From positions 1 through 7,874 of the forward strand of contig JAHDXX010000151.1 in NCBI GenBank assembly GCA_023384025.1: a stretch of 7,874 nt of DNA, given 5' to 3'. Source of the DNA: Sphingomonadaceae bacterium. GTDB lineage: Bacteria; Pseudomonadota; Alphaproteobacteria; Sphingomonadales; Sphingomonadaceae. Positions 6,410-7,874 of this stretch are shown one piece after another. The notes under the pieces were generated by a model. It saw only the letters and a program-made list of their open reading frames with translations, did no database searches and had not been told where the DNA came from. Position 1 is the stretch's first letter. Every line of letters begins with the position of its first letter. A program made the translations under genes and the position numbers.

Positions 6410-6431
6410 CCCCCACCCCCATCCCCTCCCC
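6410..6431 (-). other. Potential G-quadruplex motif, right arm of the repeat, on the dnaKJ sense strand
   Basis: On the minus strand the pattern is G4-A-G4-AT-G5-T-G5. This is the coding strand for dnaK and dnaJ, so the motif would be present in a dnaK-dnaJ transcript about 20-40 bases after the dnaK stop. It competes with the long hairpin for the same bases. Folding is inferred from sequence only. Confidence 0.55.
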
Positions 6432-6451
6432 TGAAGGGGAGGGGCGCAAAA

Positions 6452-7874
6452 TCAGCCTTTGTTGTCTTCGTCAACCTCGGAGAACTCGGCGTCGACCACG
6501 TCCTCCTTCGGTGCTTCGCCAGCTTCGCTATCACCAGTCGAGGCCGAAGCCTGTTCCTGCTGGTAGATTTCCTGGCCCATCTTCATCGCCACTTCAGTCA
6601 GCGCCTGTGCCTTGGCGTTGATCGCGTCGGCATCGTCGCCTTCCAGCGCGGTCTTGGTTTCCGCGATGGCGGCTTCGACCTGACCCTTGAGATCGGCGCT
6701 GATCTTGTCGCCATGCTCGGACAGCTGCTTCTCGGTCGCATGGACGAGGCTGTCGGCCTGGTTGCGGGCTTCGGCCTTCTCGCGGCGCTTCTTGTCTTCC
6801 TCGGCGAACTTCTCGGCATCCTTGACCATCTGGTCGATGTCCGCATCGCTGAGACCACCGCTGGCCTGGATCTTGATCTGCTGCTCCTTGCCGGTGCCCT
6901 TGTCCTTGGCACTGACATTGACGATGCCGTTGGCGTCGATGTCGAAAGTGACCTCGATCTGCGGCACGCCGCGCGGGGCGGCAGGAATGCCGAGCAGGTC
7001 GAACTGGCCAAGCAGCTTGTTGTCCGCCGCCATTTCACGCTCGCCCTGGAAGACCTTGATCGTCACCGCGTTCTGGTTGTCCTCGGCGGTGGAATAGACC
7101 TGGGTCTTCTTGGTCGGGATCGTGGTGTTGCGATCGATCATGCGGGTGAACACGCCGCCCAGCGTCTCGATGCCAAGGCTCAGCGGAGTCACGTCAAGCA
7201 GCAGCACGTCCTTGACGTCGCCCTGCAAAACGCCCGCCTGGATCGCCGCGCCCATGGCGACGACTTCATCCGGATTGACGCCGGTGTGCGGCTTCTTGCC
7301 GAAGAATTCCTCGACCACTTCGCGCACCTTGGGCATGCGGGTCATCCCGCCGACCAGCACGACTTCGTCGATCCCGCCCTTGTCGAGCCCGGCATCGGCC
7401 AGCGCCTTGCGGCACGGCTCGAGCGTGCGCTTGATCAGGTCGCCGACCAGCTGCTCCAGCTTGGAACGGGTCAGGGTTTCGACCAGATGCAGCGGAGTGG
7501 TGCTGCCGCCTTCCATCCGGGCGGTGATGAAGGGCAGGTTGATTTCGGTCTGAGCGCTGGAGCTGAGCTCGATCTTGGCCTTTTCCGCAGCTTCCTTCAG
7601 GCGCTGAAGCGCGAGCTTGTCGCTCTTCAGGTCCATGTTTTCCTTCTTCTTGAACTCGTCCGCGAGGTATTCGACGATCGCTCCGTCGAAGTCCTCACCA
7701 CCGAGGAAGGTATCGCCGTTGGTCGATTTTACTTCGAACACGCCGTCACCGATTTCGAGGATCGAGACGTCGAAAGTGCCGCCGCCAAGGTCATAGACAG
7801 CGATGGTCTTGCCATCGTCCTTGTCGAGGCCATAGGCGAGCGCGGCCGCGGTCGGCTCGTTGATGATGCGCAGC
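6452..7874 (-). CDS. dnaK: Chaperone protein DnaK (Hsp70), N-terminal part missing
   Basis: ATP-dependent Hsp70 chaperone that binds and releases unfolded polypeptides, working with DnaJ and GrpE. 473 residues are visible; the frame is open to the right edge and, compared with a usual length of about 640, roughly the first 170 residues lie outside. The visible part starts at LRIINEPTAAALAYGLDK, followed by the phosphate-2 motif VYDLGGGTFDVS, the adenosine-binding VVLVGGMTRMPKVRE, the interdomain linker DVLLLDVTPLSLGIE (near 7190-7220), the beta substrate-binding domain (NTTIPTKKTQ, DIDANGIVNVSAKDKGTGKE) and the helical lid. The tail is acidic, EDVVDAEFSEVDEDNKG, carrying the conserved VVDAEFxEV end. 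No frame break or missing motif is seen. It stops 125 bases before the dnaJ ATG, with the inverted repeat between them. Its promoter and any heat-shock signals are outside the window. Confidence 0.98.
   Translation of the reverse strand, partial: LRIINEPTAAALAYGLDKDDGKTIAVYDLGGGTFDVSILEIGDGVFEVKSTNGDTFLGGEDFDGAIVEYLADEFKKKENMDLKSDKLALQRLKEAAEKAKIELSSSAQTEINLPFITARMEGGSTTPLHLVETLTRSKLEQLVGDLIKRTLEPCRKALADAGLDKGGIDEVVLVGGMTRMPKVREVVEEFFGKKPHTGVNPDEVVAMGAAIQAGVLQGDVKDVLLLDVTPLSLGIETLGGVFTRMIDRNTTIPTKKTQVYSTAEDNQNAVTIKVFQGEREMAADNKLLGQFDLLGIPAAPRGVPQIEVTFDIDANGIVNVSAKDKGTGKEQQIKIQASGGLSDADIDQMVKDAEKFAEEDKKRREKAEARNQADSLVHATEKQLSEHGDKISADLKGQVEAAIAETKTALEGDDADAINAKAQALTEVAMKMGQEIYQQEQASASTGDSEAGEAPKEDVVDAEFSEVDEDNKG

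Larger units (their letters stand above)
6343..6445. repeat. Nested inverted-repeat element between dnaK and dnaJ
   Basis: A 103-base element with a left arm at 6343-6378 and a right arm at 6408-6445. The right arm's complement matches the left arm apart from one substitution and two single-G length differences. TGTCG (6379-6383) and CGACA (6404-6408) extend the pairing inward, leaving a loop of about 20 bases that contains A6 (6384-6389). Each arm is itself a perfect 22-base hairpin sequence (10-bp stem, 2-base loop): 6344-6365 and 6423-6444. It nearly fills the gap, beginning 17 bases upstream of the dnaJ ATG and ending 6 bases from the dnaK stop. CCCCTCCCC-core palindromes of this kind are, from memory, dispersed in sphingomonad intergenic regions. 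It encodes no transposase and resembles a REP or miniature element; in mRNA it would form a very stable stem between the two genes. Confidence 0.85.

Noticed and set aside
6379..6431. Rho-independent terminator after dnaK
   Set aside because: There is a strong GC-rich stem, but the only U-run in the sense direction (positions 6389-6384) lies in the loop of the larger hairpin, over 30 bases after the nearest small stem, so the classic stem-plus-U-tract layout is missing.
1..7874. RNA genes, CRISPR arrays, transposases or phage genes
   Set aside because: No tRNA-like cloverleaf, regularly spaced repeats, transposase motifs or integrase motifs were seen; about 95% of the window is accounted for by seven protein genes.

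Overview
The window reads as chromosomal DNA from a GC-rich alphaproteobacterium, most likely of the order Sphingomonadales (Erythrobacter, Novosphingobium or Sphingomonas relatives). The clues are the strong G/C third-position bias with long open shadow frames opposite the real genes, the dnaK-dnaJ pair, a CCCCTCCCC-type intergenic palindrome of the kind I associate with sphingomonads, and a GTTC-N7-GTTC site, the alphaproteobacterial form of the LexA box. The order-level placement is an inference from protein and repeat character, not from a marker gene.

Layout: (1) positions 1-2792 hold a leftward cluster read in the order radA, cvpA-family gene, a NifU/IscU-like Fe-S scaffold protein, and the first 134 codons of an MFS (MHS family) transporter cut by the left edge. 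Gaps are 12 bases (radA/cvpA), a 1-base overlap (cvpA/scaffold) and 37 bases (scaffold/transporter), so at least the first three look like one transcription unit. (2) 2793-2862 is a 70-base divergent promoter region carrying one perfect GTTC-N7-GTTC direct repeat. (3) 2863-5178 is a rightward gene for a 771-residue patatin-like lipid hydrolase with a large C-terminal extension. (4) 5214-6326 is dnaJ, leftward and convergent with the patatin gene. (5) 6327-6451 between dnaK and dnaJ is almost filled by a nested inverted repeat with a G-quadruplex motif in each arm, on opposite strands. (6) 6452 to the right edge is dnaK, missing about the first 170 codons.

Most genes are housekeeping: recombination-intermediate processing (RadA), Hsp70 chaperoning (DnaK/DnaJ), a membrane protein and an Fe-S related protein. 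The points worth a second look are the putative SOS operator shared by radA and the patatin gene, the structured element separating dnaK from dnaJ, and the loss of a cluster-ligand cysteine in the scaffold-like protein. I found no RNA gene, CRISPR array, transposase, phage gene or recognisable defence island. I do not think the window contains a wholly new system; the LexA-type site between radA and the lipase gene is the best lead.
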